Shown here piece after piece: positions 10,092 to 21,497 of a stretch of 64,000 bases of DNA. This DNA comes from Diphasiastrum complanatum (taxonomy: Eukaryota; Streptophyta; Lycopodiopsida; Lycopodiales; Lycopodiaceae), in NCBI GenBank assembly GCA_029204225.1, contig CM055094.1, positions 10,091,234 to 10,155,233 on the forward strand, given 5' to 3'. A model generated the notes under the pieces. The model worked only from the letters and a program-made list of their open reading frames with translations. It had not been told where the DNA came from and did not search any database. How positions within the stretch are numbered: the first letter of the stretch is position 1; every line of letters starts with the position of its first letter. The position numbers were made by a program, and so were the translations under genes.

Positions 10092-10837
10092 CTACTCTTC
10101 CAATGCTTTAATCTTTTCATCGAACTGTGATTGCATCGTTTCCAGCTGCATCTGTTGCTTTTGACCAAGTTTTTCGAACTCGTTAATCATCAACTTTGTT
10201 GTTGCATTGATGTTCATGGATGCAATAGTGGTGGATGTTGTGGTAGTTTGCCCAACTGTATATGGCAGCATTCCAATATTTGATTCATCGTTTGAATCTT
10301 CATCCTCCTCTCGTATTGCATCATCCATAGCATGTTGTAAGGACACATAATCAGTTCGGTGTTTAAGCTCACGTCTAATCCTTTTAGGTAGACCTACTAA
10401 AAACCACATGATCATGGCATCATTATTGATTAATTCAGGATCACACTCAGATCTGAGGTGTTTGCCTCGTTCAATATAATCTCGCACCATTTCTCTCTTT
10501 ATCATTTAAATTTAGGATCTTCCATAAACTTTCTGGGTTTGAATCTTGTGATTAGGCCAGCCTTAACCACTTCCCAATCCATACATTCAGTCTCGTCTTG
10601 GTTATAAAACCAATCTTGTGCTGCTCCGGTTAAGGCCATAGGAAATAGCTTAAGTTTATCTTGTGGAAAAACTTCGCCATAAACCTCACATGATTCAGAA
10701 AAGATTTTGAGGAATCTGAATGGATCATATAACCCATTATACTTTGGTATTTCTAGACGAGGTGACCTTCTAACAATAACTTGTGGAGCAACGAACGGAG
10801 GTTCAGGTATATTAGGTTCATCCCCTATCTCAGACAT
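10092..10837 (-). pseudogene. Gypsy gag (two adjoining frames)
   Basis: Frame one (10837-10502) begins MSEIGDEPNIPEPPF and has IPKYNGLYDPFRFLKIFSE, DKLKLFPMALTGAAQDWF and LITRFKP, the retrotransposon gag domain (PF03732-like). Frame two (10505-10092) continues with YIERGKHLRSECDP and GLPKRIRREL, then a Gln/Glu-rich helical tail. A four-base overlap separates the frames, consistent with a single frameshift. No zinc knuckle is visible at the end. Gag would form the virus-like particle around element RNA. Confidence 0.85.
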
Positions 10838-11993
10838 CTTTGCAAATCACTTAATACAAGGAGTTGGATCTAGATTTTTCAATCAACTCCTATCTCTGAT
10901 CAGATCTGTAAAAACTCTATCACTTGACAATAATCAGATTTCTGATTTTGGAAAAAGGAACTTGATCAAGCGATTGACACTTCTAGAATAAGGATTTCTC
11001 AGAATCAATATCAAACTGTAACAGTATGTTTTGGAAATTTGATAGTAGCTAGATCTAATAGATCGGAACTCAAAAATAGTACTGGCAAAGGCTCCCTAGG
11101 CGTAAAATAGACTTTTTGGATGATCCTGATAGATCTAACCTTCGCCGAACTCAAAATTGATAAAATAATATATTTAGAAGCCTTAGACAAGCCGGCAAAG
11201 GTTCAGGCGAAGGATCAAAAGTGATATTGTTATCTTTGCAAAAAAGAGCGCTTTTTTGACAAAAATAGATCAATATGACAACTGACCTTGACTTAACGTT
11301 CGCCCAACTCACTGATTATCGAAAATAGCATGTTGGATTGACTCTGACTCAGGCGAAGGTTCCTCTCAGAGAGCTGATATTTTTGCAGAAAGGTGTTAAG
11401 CTTCCTACAAAAGGTTACCAGCAACTAGATGAACAGTCACTTTAGCCTTCTATTTCTAGAAATAACCTTCGCCGACCTGGCAGTAGATAGATCTGGATTA
11501 GATCTTGGTACAGTACAACAGGCGAAGATTGGTTTTTTGTTTTTTAGGGGTTTTGGTGGTTTTTTGTTCGTTTTTGTTCTGTTTCTAGAAATCGGTTGGG
11601 AATGAACCTTCGCCTTTCAAACTAAAGATTCTCTGTATAAAGGCGGTGTTGTCTGCAAGTCGGCGAAGGTATATTGCCAGGGAGCAAAAAGTTATCAAGA
11701 CTGATGACGATTTTGCCTCTTTTTTCACCAAAATGGCAGAAATGTACAATTTTCTTTGTTTTCTCTAATTCTTCAGATCCAAATGGATTTTAAGAATGGT
11801 GATCTGTATGGCTTCCCCTGCTCAACAATCATATTAGATTCCAAACAAGAAAATCCACTCAAATCAAGCAAGATCTCTCCCAATTTAACTCGAAAATGAG
11901 ATTTTAACCCTATTATGCCAAAACAAGATGCCTACATGCAAGTAACATCCATCCATGCATCAAATACATGCTGAAAACTGAAAAACTGGCGTA
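10838..11993 (-). other. Leader between gypsy PBS and gag; no gene
   Basis: About 1.15 kb without a gene. The word CTTCGCC (or GGCGAAGG on the other strand) recurs about ten times at irregular spacing (for example near 11153, 11211, 11302, 11364, 11464, 11521, 11610 and 11664), so the leader is repetitive. Similar leader sequence occurs in the related element near 56320-56560. Confidence 0.6.
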
Positions 11994-12013
11994 GCTCCCC
12001 GGCAACGGCGCCA
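11994..12013 (-). other. Primer-binding site, tRNA-Asp type
   Basis: On the minus strand this reads TGGCGCCGTTGCCGGGGAGC, the PBS used by Athila/Tat-type plant gypsy elements, four bases from the LTR end. Confidence 0.92.
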
Positions 12014-12017
12014 AAAT

Positions 12018-12722
12018 TGTAGTGGGCATTTCCTATACTGCCCTCAACCCTAGATCCAAGCACACAAGCATCAAGGAGATGAAGAGGATTAACTAGTTGT
12101 CACACACGGAGATTCGTTCCCATGAGTGATAGCATATTTCATAATCCAGCAAATGCATATGATTCTTTGGCTAACACTAAGCATTAACGCTACATCCATT
12201 AACACTAGATCTACAACAATGATAGAGACTTACTCTTCTCTCTCTCCCTTTCTCTCACAAAAAGCATAAGAATGATCAATCCCAATAAGTATCAAATCCA
12301 ACAATTAGAAAATACAAAGAAACCATGAGAGTTCGAGGAGGAAAGATGAAGAGCAAGAGGGCCAACTTGCTTGTATTGAAATGAAGAGAATATGTACAAA
12401 TGATTCGAATTTACCACTATATATAGTGGATTTTAGGGCTTTGGCCTCAAATCCTGTTGGCCAATTTCTACCTCCCTACCTATTTGAATTTGAAATTTAG
12501 AGAGAACCATTTTGAAAATTGGTGGGAACCCTTTTTATTCACTAACTTGACTATTAGGCCCTGCGACATTAATAGTCCCACAAAAAGGCCTAAAGTCCTT
12601 TTATTAACTTTTAACTAATCAATTAACTATGTGATCATCGGGTTGGACTTACACACGCAGGGTGCCAATTCCTCTCACTTGTTAACCATGGTTAGGGTTG
12701 CCTCGATATCCGCAAACCCTCT
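12018..12722 (-). repeat. Gypsy 5' LTR (minus orientation), end slightly truncated
   Basis: It starts TGTAGTGGGC and matches the LTR at 56768-57495 along its length, including GCCTGCGACATTAA, CATCGGGTTGGACTTACACACG and GGTTAGGGTTGCCTCG. The expected terminal CTCCAACA is replaced by a (CT)n run at 12720. A 16-bp palindrome CCACTATATATAGTGG at 12414-12429 supplies the TATA box on the minus strand. Confidence 0.85.
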
Positions 12723-12774
12723 CTCTCTCTCTCTCTCTCTTCTTTACTCCATCACTTCCTGCATGATAGCTTAT

Positions 12775-13320
12775 TGGAGCCACAAGCCCGTTTCCTCACC
12801 ACCTCACTTCACACAACTGCCTCAGTTTCCTTTCCATCCACACCCCACGGACACGCATTCACGCCAGCTCATCCTGCTTGGCCTCCGTGGTTTGATGATG
12901 AGTGTCGTTCCCTACATCTCCATGTTACACGCACTCACACATGAGCCACTAATTCTACCCATTGTTCATCGATCTCTCCATCGTACACTCCGTCGCAAAA
13001 AGCGCGCCTATGAAGCACAACATGGGAGAAGCCTAGTTGCTTCCCTATTTAGCTCCTCTAGAGGCGCCTTTTGGCGTGCATTTATCCCTCATTCTCCACC
13101 CCTCTTCTTGACCACCTACATGTCTGGTCCATCTACGCTACCTCACTATACACCATACCCACTAACTCGCCCATTTCCATCTCCCCCCGTCCAAGTGAAT
13201 TTACATTCTTCACCTCTGAAATGGTCATTGAGGCCATAAAGAGAATGAAGACCCGTCGTACTAGAGACATAGAAGACCTACTGATGAGCATAAACTTGTA
13301 TGGGATTATTTCTTTGTCTA
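12775..13320 (+). pseudogene. LINE fragment (endonuclease-RT linker)
   Basis: Plus-strand frames give HPAWPPWFDDECRSLH, then RRKKRAYEAQHGRS, FWRAFIPHSPP and FTSEMVIEAIKRMKTRRTRD. The WFDDECR, RKKRAY and FW series followed by an 'I..MK..K..D' segment is the standard linker between the LINE endonuclease and RT domains. Frames change at least twice and no catalytic box is included. It may belong to the LINE family at 1055-4170, which lacks just this part, but the two do not overlap enough to compare. Confidence 0.7.
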
Positions 13321-13433
13321 AGTAACAACCATGCATCAGTGGCCCGCAAATGTTCATTCGGTGGGATAAACTAGGCTCAAATTAACCTCCTAAAGTCAAG
13401 ACAGGTAGTGGGGCACTCCAGCGTAGTTTGAAC

Positions 13434-13964
13434 TCACTTCCACCAACGGTCAACATCCTGCAGCTGATAGGTGGCTCGCTTGATGTGCCACACCTCATCT
13501 ACAGATACTTGTTGTAGTTCAAAATAGCTCTCCCACTTGTGGAACCATTGATCCACATAATCTATTGTACGTTGTTGTAGCGTGCCTACATAATGTGAAG
13601 GCTTCACATCCTTATTGTCAAGGTACGAAACATTAGACAGTTGATAAGGAGGATGAGAAGAAGGTTGTGAAGCGAAAGGTACATGAACAGTTCCATCCAT
13701 TGGCTGTGAGCCAATTGGAGTACTTCTAGTGATCGTCGTGATGGCCTTCTTGAGATTAGAAAGAGTACGCTCCATGGCCAACATTCGTTCTTGCATATCT
13801 GAACGTGAAGTCTCAAACATAACCTCTCGAGATGCTCTCGGACTATCGCTAGGTGAAGAATGTATAGGAGACGAAGGTTGAACAAGAGAAGGTGACCTCA
13901 TGTGAACATCTTGAGAATCCATGTTTTTCTTTCTTTCTTGAGAAAATAAACAGAATGTTGGCAA
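13434..13964 (-). pseudogene. Retrotransposon gag (Ty3/gypsy-like), partial
   Basis: A 176-residue frame with a Ser/Pro-rich start, a short coiled coil (MQERMLAMERTLSNLKKAI) and, at the end, VDQWFHKWESYFELQQV then HIKRATYQLQDVDRWWK. That end is the start of the gag capsid domain (W..WE.YF and A...L...A..WW), so the frame stops part-way through capsid. It lies 750 bp inside the LTR at 14714 in the same orientation and belongs to that element. Nothing further of gag-pol is seen to the left. Confidence 0.75.
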
Positions 13965-14697
13965 TATACACAGATTGTTCTAGAAAAAAAGGTTCTAGAA
14001 ACACTTAGAACAAACTTTAAATTGTAGAAAGAAATAAGCAAAATACATTAAAATTCAGTTTCCTTGAAATTTAACTTATGGAAATGTAGGTTCTACCTGG
14101 CTTTGTATCATGCTGCTTCCAGATTGATGGCTTCCGGCAAAAAGTTGGAATTTTTGGCTCGAATAGGTCAAAAAACAGCCTCCAATTGGATGTGATTTTC
14201 ACAAAATCTGAACTACAACTAAAATGAAAGTGCTACTACAGTAGGTTGCCCTCCTCTCGGGATCTCTCACTCGAAATTTCAGTGAGAATGGAGTAAAAAC
14301 AAAAAGTATGAGGCTACAACTCTGAAAGGTCAAAAAAATGCTTTAAAGAATGATTTTTGGCCCAAATCAGAGATTTTTCAGTTGAAGGCATGTAGGGCAG
14401 TGAAGCAGAACTAGTAGTGAGCTATAAACATTTCGTCGGGATCCGCCAACCTGTTCAAAAAGGTATGAACATTTTTGCATTTTTGCCCTTCTAGGTACAG
14501 GTGAGTCTGATTATGGAAAATCAGGATTTTCACCTCTCAAAGTCAGAATTATCAGATCCATAGTGTTGCCTCTCACCCCCACAAATGGATCTACAACTCT
14601 TCCCTCCAAAAATCCCCCAAGAAAAAGAGGAAAGTAGTGTTTTTTCACTTTCTCTCTCTAAAACGGGACTTTCTCTCTCTAGGACGAGTTCTACCTT
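13965..14697 (-). other. 5' leader of the element at 13434-15589; no gene
   Basis: No gene is seen. The DNA is AT-rich with TCTCTCTCTA motifs near 14645-14685, like those near 655-705. Confidence 0.5.
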
Positions 14698-14711
14698 GAG
14701 CTCTGATACCA
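14698..14711 (-). other. Primer-binding site, tRNA-Met type
   Basis: On the minus strand this reads TGGTATCAGAGCTC, separated by two bases from the LTR at 14714. Confidence 0.85.
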
Positions 14712-14713
14712 AA

Positions 14714-15589
14714 TGTTAGAAGCCAAGAGCTCCAAGTTCCTCTCCCCAAGCTAGTTGGCGTGTAGAATGAATCTTCTCCCATCCATAGGCAAGCCTTTAA
14801 GCCCACTACCTGCTATTCTAGTCCAAGGGCACTTGGCGCTCATATGGGTGATTAGTCCACTTGGCCTACCAAGTCTACCCCTATTGCCCCGAGAATACAA
14901 TGGCTTAATGCTATGCCACCTGTAATAGATCCTAACACCACAGTAGGGCAAACACTAACTGATCCACCCAACCTTGCCTACTCCCTGATATAGAGTAAGC
15001 CCCTCCTAGCCCAGTGTGAGGACTGGTAGCATGCAACTGCCAAGTGTCGGCCACATGTCACTAACGTGGCCGACTGCACATCGAGACCCAACTGGGGGCC
15101 GGTATCTGACCTATCTGTGTTCTCTAGGGTTCGGCACTAGTTACGAGCTCGTAACACCACCCCCATGCCCACCGTACACGTGGCTATAAAACCACACTGA
15201 TCACATGTCAACTAATCCTACTCACTACCTCCAAATTATGGGTTAACTTGGTCAGTTGTATGTCGACTCTACCAAACTCGCCACTCAGCAGGTCACATGC
15301 AAATACACCAGGTTGTGACTACAACACACCTAGACATGACTAGCCTCAAATGCCTCTGATGGGGAGTCATCAACCATCTCAAACTGGTCCAATGACCTCT
15401 GGACCTACCGCTCGCATCGGAATCTGTTGGATCCATGACTGGATCCTAACAAAGGGCATGTCCTTATGGGACCCAAGTACCCTAATTATGCCCTAATCTC
15501 TAGAAGGGTCTGCTAAGGGCCTCTACTTAGTATATGTAGAGCTATCATTCAGTCATTAGGTAGATTATTGTATTCCTACTCTTCTAACA
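14714..15589 (-). repeat. 876-bp LTR, minus orientation
   Basis: Bounded by perfect 9-bp inverted ends, TGTTAGAAG at 14714 and CTTCTAACA ending at 15589, with a primer-binding site next to its left end. That makes it the 5' LTR of the minus-strand element carrying the gag at 13434. No 3' partner is in the window, so the element is truncated on its left side. Confidence 0.8.
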
Positions 15590-15903
15590 GGTATTGTTTG
15601 GACTCTTTGTGGGAGATCTCTTGTCTATGCTTAGCTACTAGTTGTAGGCCTTTAGCCATTGTTTGTCATTTGATACCAATATCTTTGATTGCTCATAACA
15701 GTGGTTAAGCTGGACTCCTACAACATTGGCCTATTACTCACAAATAGTTGATAGACATCTTTGTGGACTCAATCATGGGTCTTCCTTGTGCTCAATGGGT
15801 CGTGATGCTTGCGTAGTGGTAATGGAAAGGTCTTCCTAGCGGGCTCGCTCCATTCCTATTCAAGCCACTATCACAACAACACAACATGAACACTTTTTTT
15901 TTA

Positions 15904-16098
15904 AAGATATTCCACCTATATGGAGTGCCAACATCTATTCTCATTGAAAGGGATGCTCAGTTCATGTCAAAGTTTTGGACAACGATGATGAGGATTTTGC
16001 AAATTCAGGTGCTTTTTGAGGTTACATATCATTCTAAGGTCGACTGACAATCAGAGGTATTGAGTCACAATAGGAAGATTGTTTGTGATCTTATGTAA
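15904..16098 (+). pseudogene. Gypsy integrase core fragment
   Basis: The plus-strand frame reads IFHLYGVPTSILIERDAQF, MSKFW, then TYHSKVD, a stop, and QSEVLSHNRKIVCDL. This aligns with the integrase core block 'G.P..I.SDRD..F...FW ... YHPQTDGQSE..N+' with the second Asp retained in ERDAQF and the third-residue zone damaged. It is a 195-bp relic cut off by the LTR at 16112. Upstream, near 15765, VDSIMGLPCA may be another scrap of the same pol. Confidence 0.7.
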
Positions 16099-16111
16099 TA
16101 CCCTTTGATAG

Positions 16112-16494
16112 TGTTATGAACAGATTCACAAGTATTAGTGTCAATGATGCATAAAAAACAGCAAAAGGCATTCACATAGCATTCTCCAACTAAGAAACTG
16201 TATGCATATCAATGGCCGCCGATAGCTCAGGAAGATCTCCAAAATAGTACAACTCCCCTACAAGAAGCCCAAGGTGCAAATGATCAAAGCTAGCAAATGA
16301 CCAGCCTTAGTGGCTATTTATAGTGGACAAACCCTACCTCCCTTCATATTGATTTGGAGGAAAAGTGAAATTCAAAAATTAGGGCCAAAAAAAGAAAATA
16401 GTATTTCTAGGCCCGTCACGTGTAAATATAAACTGTGTGTCCACTAACACTGTCGAAAGAAGAGAAGTATGGACTATAATGCATGTCCATAAGA
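16112..16494 (-). repeat. 3' LTR of the 16112-20767 element
   Basis: Starts TGTTATGAAC and ends ATAAGA. The expected inverted end would be ATAACA, so the terminal CA has probably mutated to GA. A G-rich tract (minus strand) follows directly. Confidence 0.75.
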
Positions 16495-16985
16495 CTCCCC
16501 CCTTCTAAAACATTGCCCTCAATGTGGGCTATAAAATTTTAACTACTAGAGCTACTTTAGTGCCGTTGTATTGTCGTTTTCTTTCTTGGGTTATACATTT
16601 CGTGCTAGTGGTGTCAGTCCAAAAGCTGAATCCCCTACAGCTGCGAATATCTGCTTTTAGTACAATGAAGCAAAGAGAATCATTAATCTCAATTCTAGTA
16701 GATGATAAGACTAGATCAGTATGTAAGTAATGGAGGTCGTCGGACAACTGAGGTATCATCATCAACAAGTAATGAAGAATCCAGAGCAGGAGCAGCAGGA
16801 GCATCGAGACCATCAATATCTGAAAGATCAACAGGAGGGATGACAGCAACAGCATCAAAATCAGGGACACCAACATGATGGAAATCAGCAACAGGAATAA
16901 GATTAGATGAATTAGGTGCAATATCCAGAGGTGGTAGAGCAACCGTATCAGCAAGAATAGAAAATGATGCAGCATCAGGATCAAA

Positions 16986-17672
16986 ACAGTGGTGTCACAT
17001 ACCAACGCATAGAGAAAACGAGCCTGTTCCTGCAATAAAGGTTTCTGGGCAAAAACATCGAAAGACTCCCATGTAACTTATCAATTGGACGACCGTCGCA
17101 TTGGACCAAAAACTGGACAAGACAATGTCAACGATGGAAAACGACCCGAACCTATAAAATAGCAGCAGTTCAAAATGGAAAAAATTCAGGATCAGTAGGA
17201 AACAAGACTAACATGAAAAATGTCACAAGCACGAGTAGTAGCAAGTGAATGTTAATGATACGTAATAGGCCTAAGTTTTTCCACAATCTGGAAAGGACCA
17301 TAGTAATGTGCAGACGATTTCTCAGTAAGAGATCGACCTTGTACAAACTTATGGCGTGCAAAAGATAAGCGAACATAAACGATGTTGAGCTCGCGCCAAA
17401 TGTTGTTGTGCCTGCACAATAGAATCACGAGAGTTAGTAAGAAAAGAAGATAAAGTAACAAGAACATCATTAGAAGGGGGTGGAATACCTGGTAGCAGCG
17501 GAGAATATTCATTAGCCAGTAGAAATGGAGACACACCTATGCTGGTACTAAACCATGAAGCATAAAGACATCGTCCTGACAAAGGATAGCTAGAATGGAG
17601 AAATGTGCACCAACATGGCCAAAAGCCCAAGGTATTCATAAGGTCCATGAATGAGAAGTAGCAATGGCGCAC
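16986..17672 (-). pseudogene. Integrase C-terminal region of the non-autonomous element
   Basis: Frames in order: SPFLLANEYSPLLPGIPPP, a segment ending RDSIVQAQQHLARAQH, then YVRLSFARHKFVQGRSLTE and YYGPFQIVEKLRP. These are the post-core blocks of chromovirus-like integrase ('SPFE..YG..P', the helical 'A......A' stretch, 'VYVRL.....KLS..Y.GPF.I...I'). A frame change separates the halves near 17430. The frames further left (to about 16990) are Leu-rich and not recognised. Confidence 0.7.
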
Positions 17673-18940
17673 GGTACCCTGAAGGCACGTATCACGAGAA
17701 AATCATCATGCCAAGAGATCCATAAGGTCCAGGAAAGCAACGCATCATCTAAAAAGACATGATGCATGAAAGCAATATTAGCAAATCTAGAATTAGAAGA
17801 GGCCCCAACGAAGAAACTGTAGCCGAAATACTCATCTAGAAGGACCTGATATGGACATACCAAGCCATCATAGGATGCAGCAAAAATAGATTGAGAATCG
17901 GATGACCCATCGGAACTAGCCACAAGTGCAATCCCAAAGTACACACCAAGTGCACAAGTGAGGAATAGAAGAACATGAAAAGTACATGGTGGCAACATCC
18001 CCCAAAAACAAGAAAGGAGAAGAAACTCTCTCAAGGTACTCTAATGGTCCAGGAACACCAGAAAAAAGTGGCAACTCATATGGAGCAACCAGAAATGCCA
18101 AGGAACCTAAAGATCATCCTGACAAACAGTAGCTGGGACGGAGGCAATAACCCAACCTATTAGGAGATGCCAAGCTTGACAATGAGCAACAATCCAAGGA
18201 ACAAATAAAGAGTCACAGGCATAATCATGGAAACCAAGATATCTGCACCACGGATGATTAGTAATATGGAAAAACCAACACCAATCAACATGTCCAAATG
18301 AAATCCAAGCTATACATAATAACCAGGAATGCCAAATATCAAGAGGTAAGAATGAATCAGTAACATGAAAAGCCTCTAATGCATATAAGGCCCAAAGTGG
18401 TATACCATCGGCATCGACTGCAACAAACCTATATGTAGAAACACAAGGAGATTGAAGGATACCTGTGTACTCATCTAGAAAGATCCCAGCATATGAGTAC
18501 GCTAGATAAGTAATACAGACCATCTGGCAAATATCCTCGAATGGAAAATGCACAACAGTAAGAACCATAGGCGCATGAAGCACGTAAGGAATTGTAGAAA
18601 TATCATGAGGCAGATCACAAAACTTTCCATGGAGTAAAGCTAAAGAGGATACAACCTGATCACCAATAGTGAGGGAACCATCAACTATGGAATCGTGAAG
18701 AACCCCAGAGAAATCAACAGGAACATCGGCCATAATGGAATCAAGAGAAGGAGATATAGAGACCAATGCAAAAGATACTGCACCAACCGCCGAACCAAGA
18801 GGGATATCCAAGGTATGCACAGGAGCAATAGTGTTTTGCACCATTAAGGTATGCGGCATCAATATCATTGAAACCAGGAATGACCACTGAACTCGATATT
18901 TGTGCATCAAGGCATATAGGCGCGAGGCACTGAGTAACAC
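17636..18940 (-). other. Long open minus-strand frames of unknown nature inside the element
   Basis: Two long frames (18940-18107, 277 residues; 18034-17636, 132 residues) occupy the place of protease-RT-RNase H. They are rich in Trp, His, Asp and Phe. Short phrases recur (FLDEYTGI and LLDEYFGY; WISFGHVDW and WISWHDDF), which suggests the segment grew by internal duplication. I recognise no domain. The length of open frame is notable in otherwise decayed DNA, but composition alone may explain it. Confidence 0.45.
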
Positions 18941-18999
18941 CCTCTAGATCTGGAGCAACATCAACTTGCAAAGCTAGAGCAACCCCAAGGTACTTAGCA

Positions 19000-19452
19000 T
19001 CAACCTGTAGAGGTGACTCTAACTCGCTGTGTATCCCTTTCGATTTGAGAGTCGATCACTATACAAGAAGACTCAACAGGTATCGATATGTGTGACTCAA
19101 TCTCAATAGAACTATGTGACTTGACAATAGGACTATGTGACTCTATCACTATCTCAGGACTATGTGAAGACGCAACCTCACATGCAGAAGCTAACGTAGA
19201 AAGAGTGGTAGCAAATAGAAGATCATCTAAAAATATGCCCCATATCAAAGTAGGATGAGTGCGACAATAGATGGAAAACCAAACTTTTGCATGGCCATCT
19301 AACCACAAAGAAGCCATGATGATTTTCATAACATCTGGACATGAATAAGTGAAAAAATAATCCTCAAAATTATTCACCCAGTCCGTGAATTCGACAATGC
19401 CACAAGATGTAGAGGAAAAACCAAAATACTTAGGAAAAGAGAAATGCATCAT
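19000..19452 (-). pseudogene. Gag-like frame of the non-autonomous element
   Basis: 150 residues with FSFPKYFGFSS, EFTDWVNNFEDYFFTYSCPD and IIMASLWLDGHAKVWFSIY. This is the retrotransposon gag pattern 'F.G......+W+...E.YF...........+A...L.G.A..W'. After that the frame turns into Ser/Ile/Glu repeats (EIVIESHSPIVKSHSSIEIE) and loses similarity. It would be a truncated capsid protein. Confidence 0.65.
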
Positions 19453-20566
19453 TTTGTCGTTTATTTATTTTCAACAAAACGGAAAAGGAATAAAGAAAAT
19501 GGAATCAAAACGGGAAAATGTGAAGTGTCAAGGAAAACGAACAAGACGTGATGAATGATCCAATGGTAGTAGAAAGCCAACAAACAATAGGTGGTGAAGG
19601 GGCTGCTGAAAAGTGAGCGAAGTAAGGCATTGAACAGCCAATAACTGGATGTGCAAAAGCTGGTAAAAATGGCTGCTCAATGTGGGGCAGTAGGGCGTTG
19701 TTGGACAGCCACAAAGAAAATTCGCAAATGGGCTGAAGGTGGTGAAGTAGGGCACGACTTCAAAGTGTAATATCTTGAGAATGAGACATCCGTTTGGCAA
19801 ACTGTAAAGTCCAATGAACTTCTTGAAAAACAAAGTATGTAAAGATCCAAAAACAAAATCTTCCAGAACGAAAAATAGAATATTTCAATTTGACCAAGGT
19901 TTGACTTTTCAAAAGCTTCACTTTTAAAAGGGCAAAAATGGATACAACATGGATCTTAAGAATCAAGGAACGATAGGAAAGAACAAGATTTAATCACATA
20001 TGCAAAAAGAACAACTAAAAAAATGAAAAGTAAAAAGATTACCCCTTTGGAAGACTTTGCAAGATCTTTCGATGTCGAACTCTGTTTTACATGAAACCTG
20101 GATCAATACTCGTCTCAGCCTAGCACCCTCATCCATATGATTATTTTGAACTTCTATTGTGAAAAAGGATGAAAAAAATGAGTTTTTTCCAAAACCTAAA
20201 AATAGGGTTCTAAAATTAGGGTTTTCAAAAAACGGCCAGAAAAAAAAAAAAGTTAATCACCTTAGCGCCGACTTGCTATGACACCAATGCAACTAACAAA
20301 ACTCAAGTCCGATCACAAACAAAGAAGTTATGACAAAAAATGTGAAAAAAATAAAAAAAATCTACAGAGAAAAAATAGCTAGAGAGAGAAAAACGGCCAG
20401 AAAACTGTCTAGACAAAGAGAGTTGAAGATCCACCAAAAGATGAAGATCCAACTAGAGAGAGATGAAGAGAGAAAAGAGATAGCAGATCTTAGTCCTTCA
20501 ATGAAGATCCTTAAACCTGCAAAAAAAATCATAAAACAAAAAGCACTCTCAATCGCTCAGGAAAGT

Positions 20567-20767
20567 GCTCTGATACCATGTTATGAACAAATTCACAAGT
20601 ATTAGCATCAATGATGCATAAAAAACAGCAAAAGGCATTCACATAGCATTCTCTAACTAAGAAACTGTATGAATATCAATGGCCGCCGATAGCTCAGCCA
20701 GATCTCCAACTAAGGTCTCCAAAATAGTACAACTCCCCTTCAAGAAGCCCAAGACTCAAATGATCAA
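20567..20767 (-). repeat. PBS and truncated 5' LTR of the 16112-20767 element
   Basis: The PBS reads TGGTATCAGAGC on the minus strand at 20567-20578. The LTR starts TGTTATGAAC at 20579, matches 16112 onward and stops after ...AAATGATCAA at about 20767, where unrelated sequence begins. Confidence 0.85.
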
Positions 20768-21497
20768 GTTTTTTTATACATGTCTACAAAGACATGTGGT
20801 TATTTCTTACAAAATGGCATCGTTGAAGTTATGATTTTGGTGGAACTATGTTGCAGTATGGCGGAATCAGGAGGAAAATTTTCAGCTGAATCAAATGATC
20901 GACTCCACTGCACTTACACTTTGAATAGTATTAAATTAGAGAGTATGCGCTTTGCATATGACCCTTTGAAGAAGTACCAAGTTTGCAATGATAATTGTGG
21001 CATAGTCAAAGCTCAGTGATGGTTTTTGATGATGTTCTTTAGGATATATCAAATAGTTTGTAAGCTGCTTTTCTAATTTGGCACCTTAGTCTCATATGCT
21101 TGTCCATGCAAATGCACCTATTTAACTATTAAAACTTAGACATGTTTACATTTCTGTAGATAAGGATTTGAATTTTGAAGTAAATGTGGAAGAGCAGGAT
21201 TTCTCACATTGTCAGTGGTTTCCTCATGAGTAGAACAACTTCTAATAAAATTTATTTGTTCACTATCACAAGCTTTTGTAAGTACTCACTTTCCATGGAA
21301 GATAACATTTGATTGGCAAGTCAAAACCTGGGAATTGGAGACTTGAACTAAAGGTTTTGCTTATTCCATTGACAATTTTCTTTGATAGTTTGAAAAGAAT
21401 CAGGAACTGTGTCGTGTCGAGTTTTTTCTTTTCAGTGTTATATAAGTTGAGGTGATTTAGCAAGATTCATTCAGTTAAACATATCTTACTGTACCAG
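20768..21497 (+). other. Unassigned, presumably SKI2 intron
   Basis: No exon can be assigned. A 79-residue open frame at 20780-21019 has no similarity to SKI2 that I can see. A possible acceptor TTGCAG precedes it at about 20860, so an unrecognised exon is not excluded. Confidence 0.4.

Larger units (their letters stand above)
7825..12722 (-). mobile_element. Ty3/gypsy element with tRNA-Asp-type PBS, deleted and decayed
   Basis: Read on the minus strand: 5' LTR (12722-12018), PBS (12013-11994), a ~1.2-kb leader, gag (10837-10092), linker and protease zone (9808-9452), RT N-terminal part (9448-8819), then integrase (8770-8230) and a degraded C-terminus to 7825. The RT YVDD box, RNase H and the start of integrase are deleted. 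The 3' LTR is missing; the left end meets the plus-strand LTR at 7110. The LTR is the same family as those at 54902 and 56768. Confidence 0.88.
16112..20767 (-). mobile_element. Non-autonomous gypsy-type LTR element, minus strand
   Basis: Left LTR 16112-16494, internal region 16495-20566, PBS (minus TGGTATCAGAGC, 20567-20578) and right LTR 20579-20767, which is truncated after about half its length. A polypurine tract (GGGGGGAG on the minus strand) adjoins the left LTR. Read on the minus strand it has a ~1.1-kb leader, a gag-like frame (19452-19000), about 1.4 kb of long open frames with no recognised domain, and then the integrase C-terminal region (17620-17250). Protease, RT, RNase H and integrase core are absent. 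The LTRs differ at several positions over ~175 comparable bases plus a 14-bp indel, so it is not recent. Confidence 0.8.

Noticed and set aside
20330-20605. A 91-residue Lys/Arg-rich plus-strand frame
   Set aside because: It lies in purine-rich leader DNA of a minus-strand element, next to its PBS, and has no family similarity.
20780-21019. Possible additional SKI2 exon
   Set aside because: No similarity to the SKI2 region expected before the exon at 21498; kept only as an unassigned intron note.
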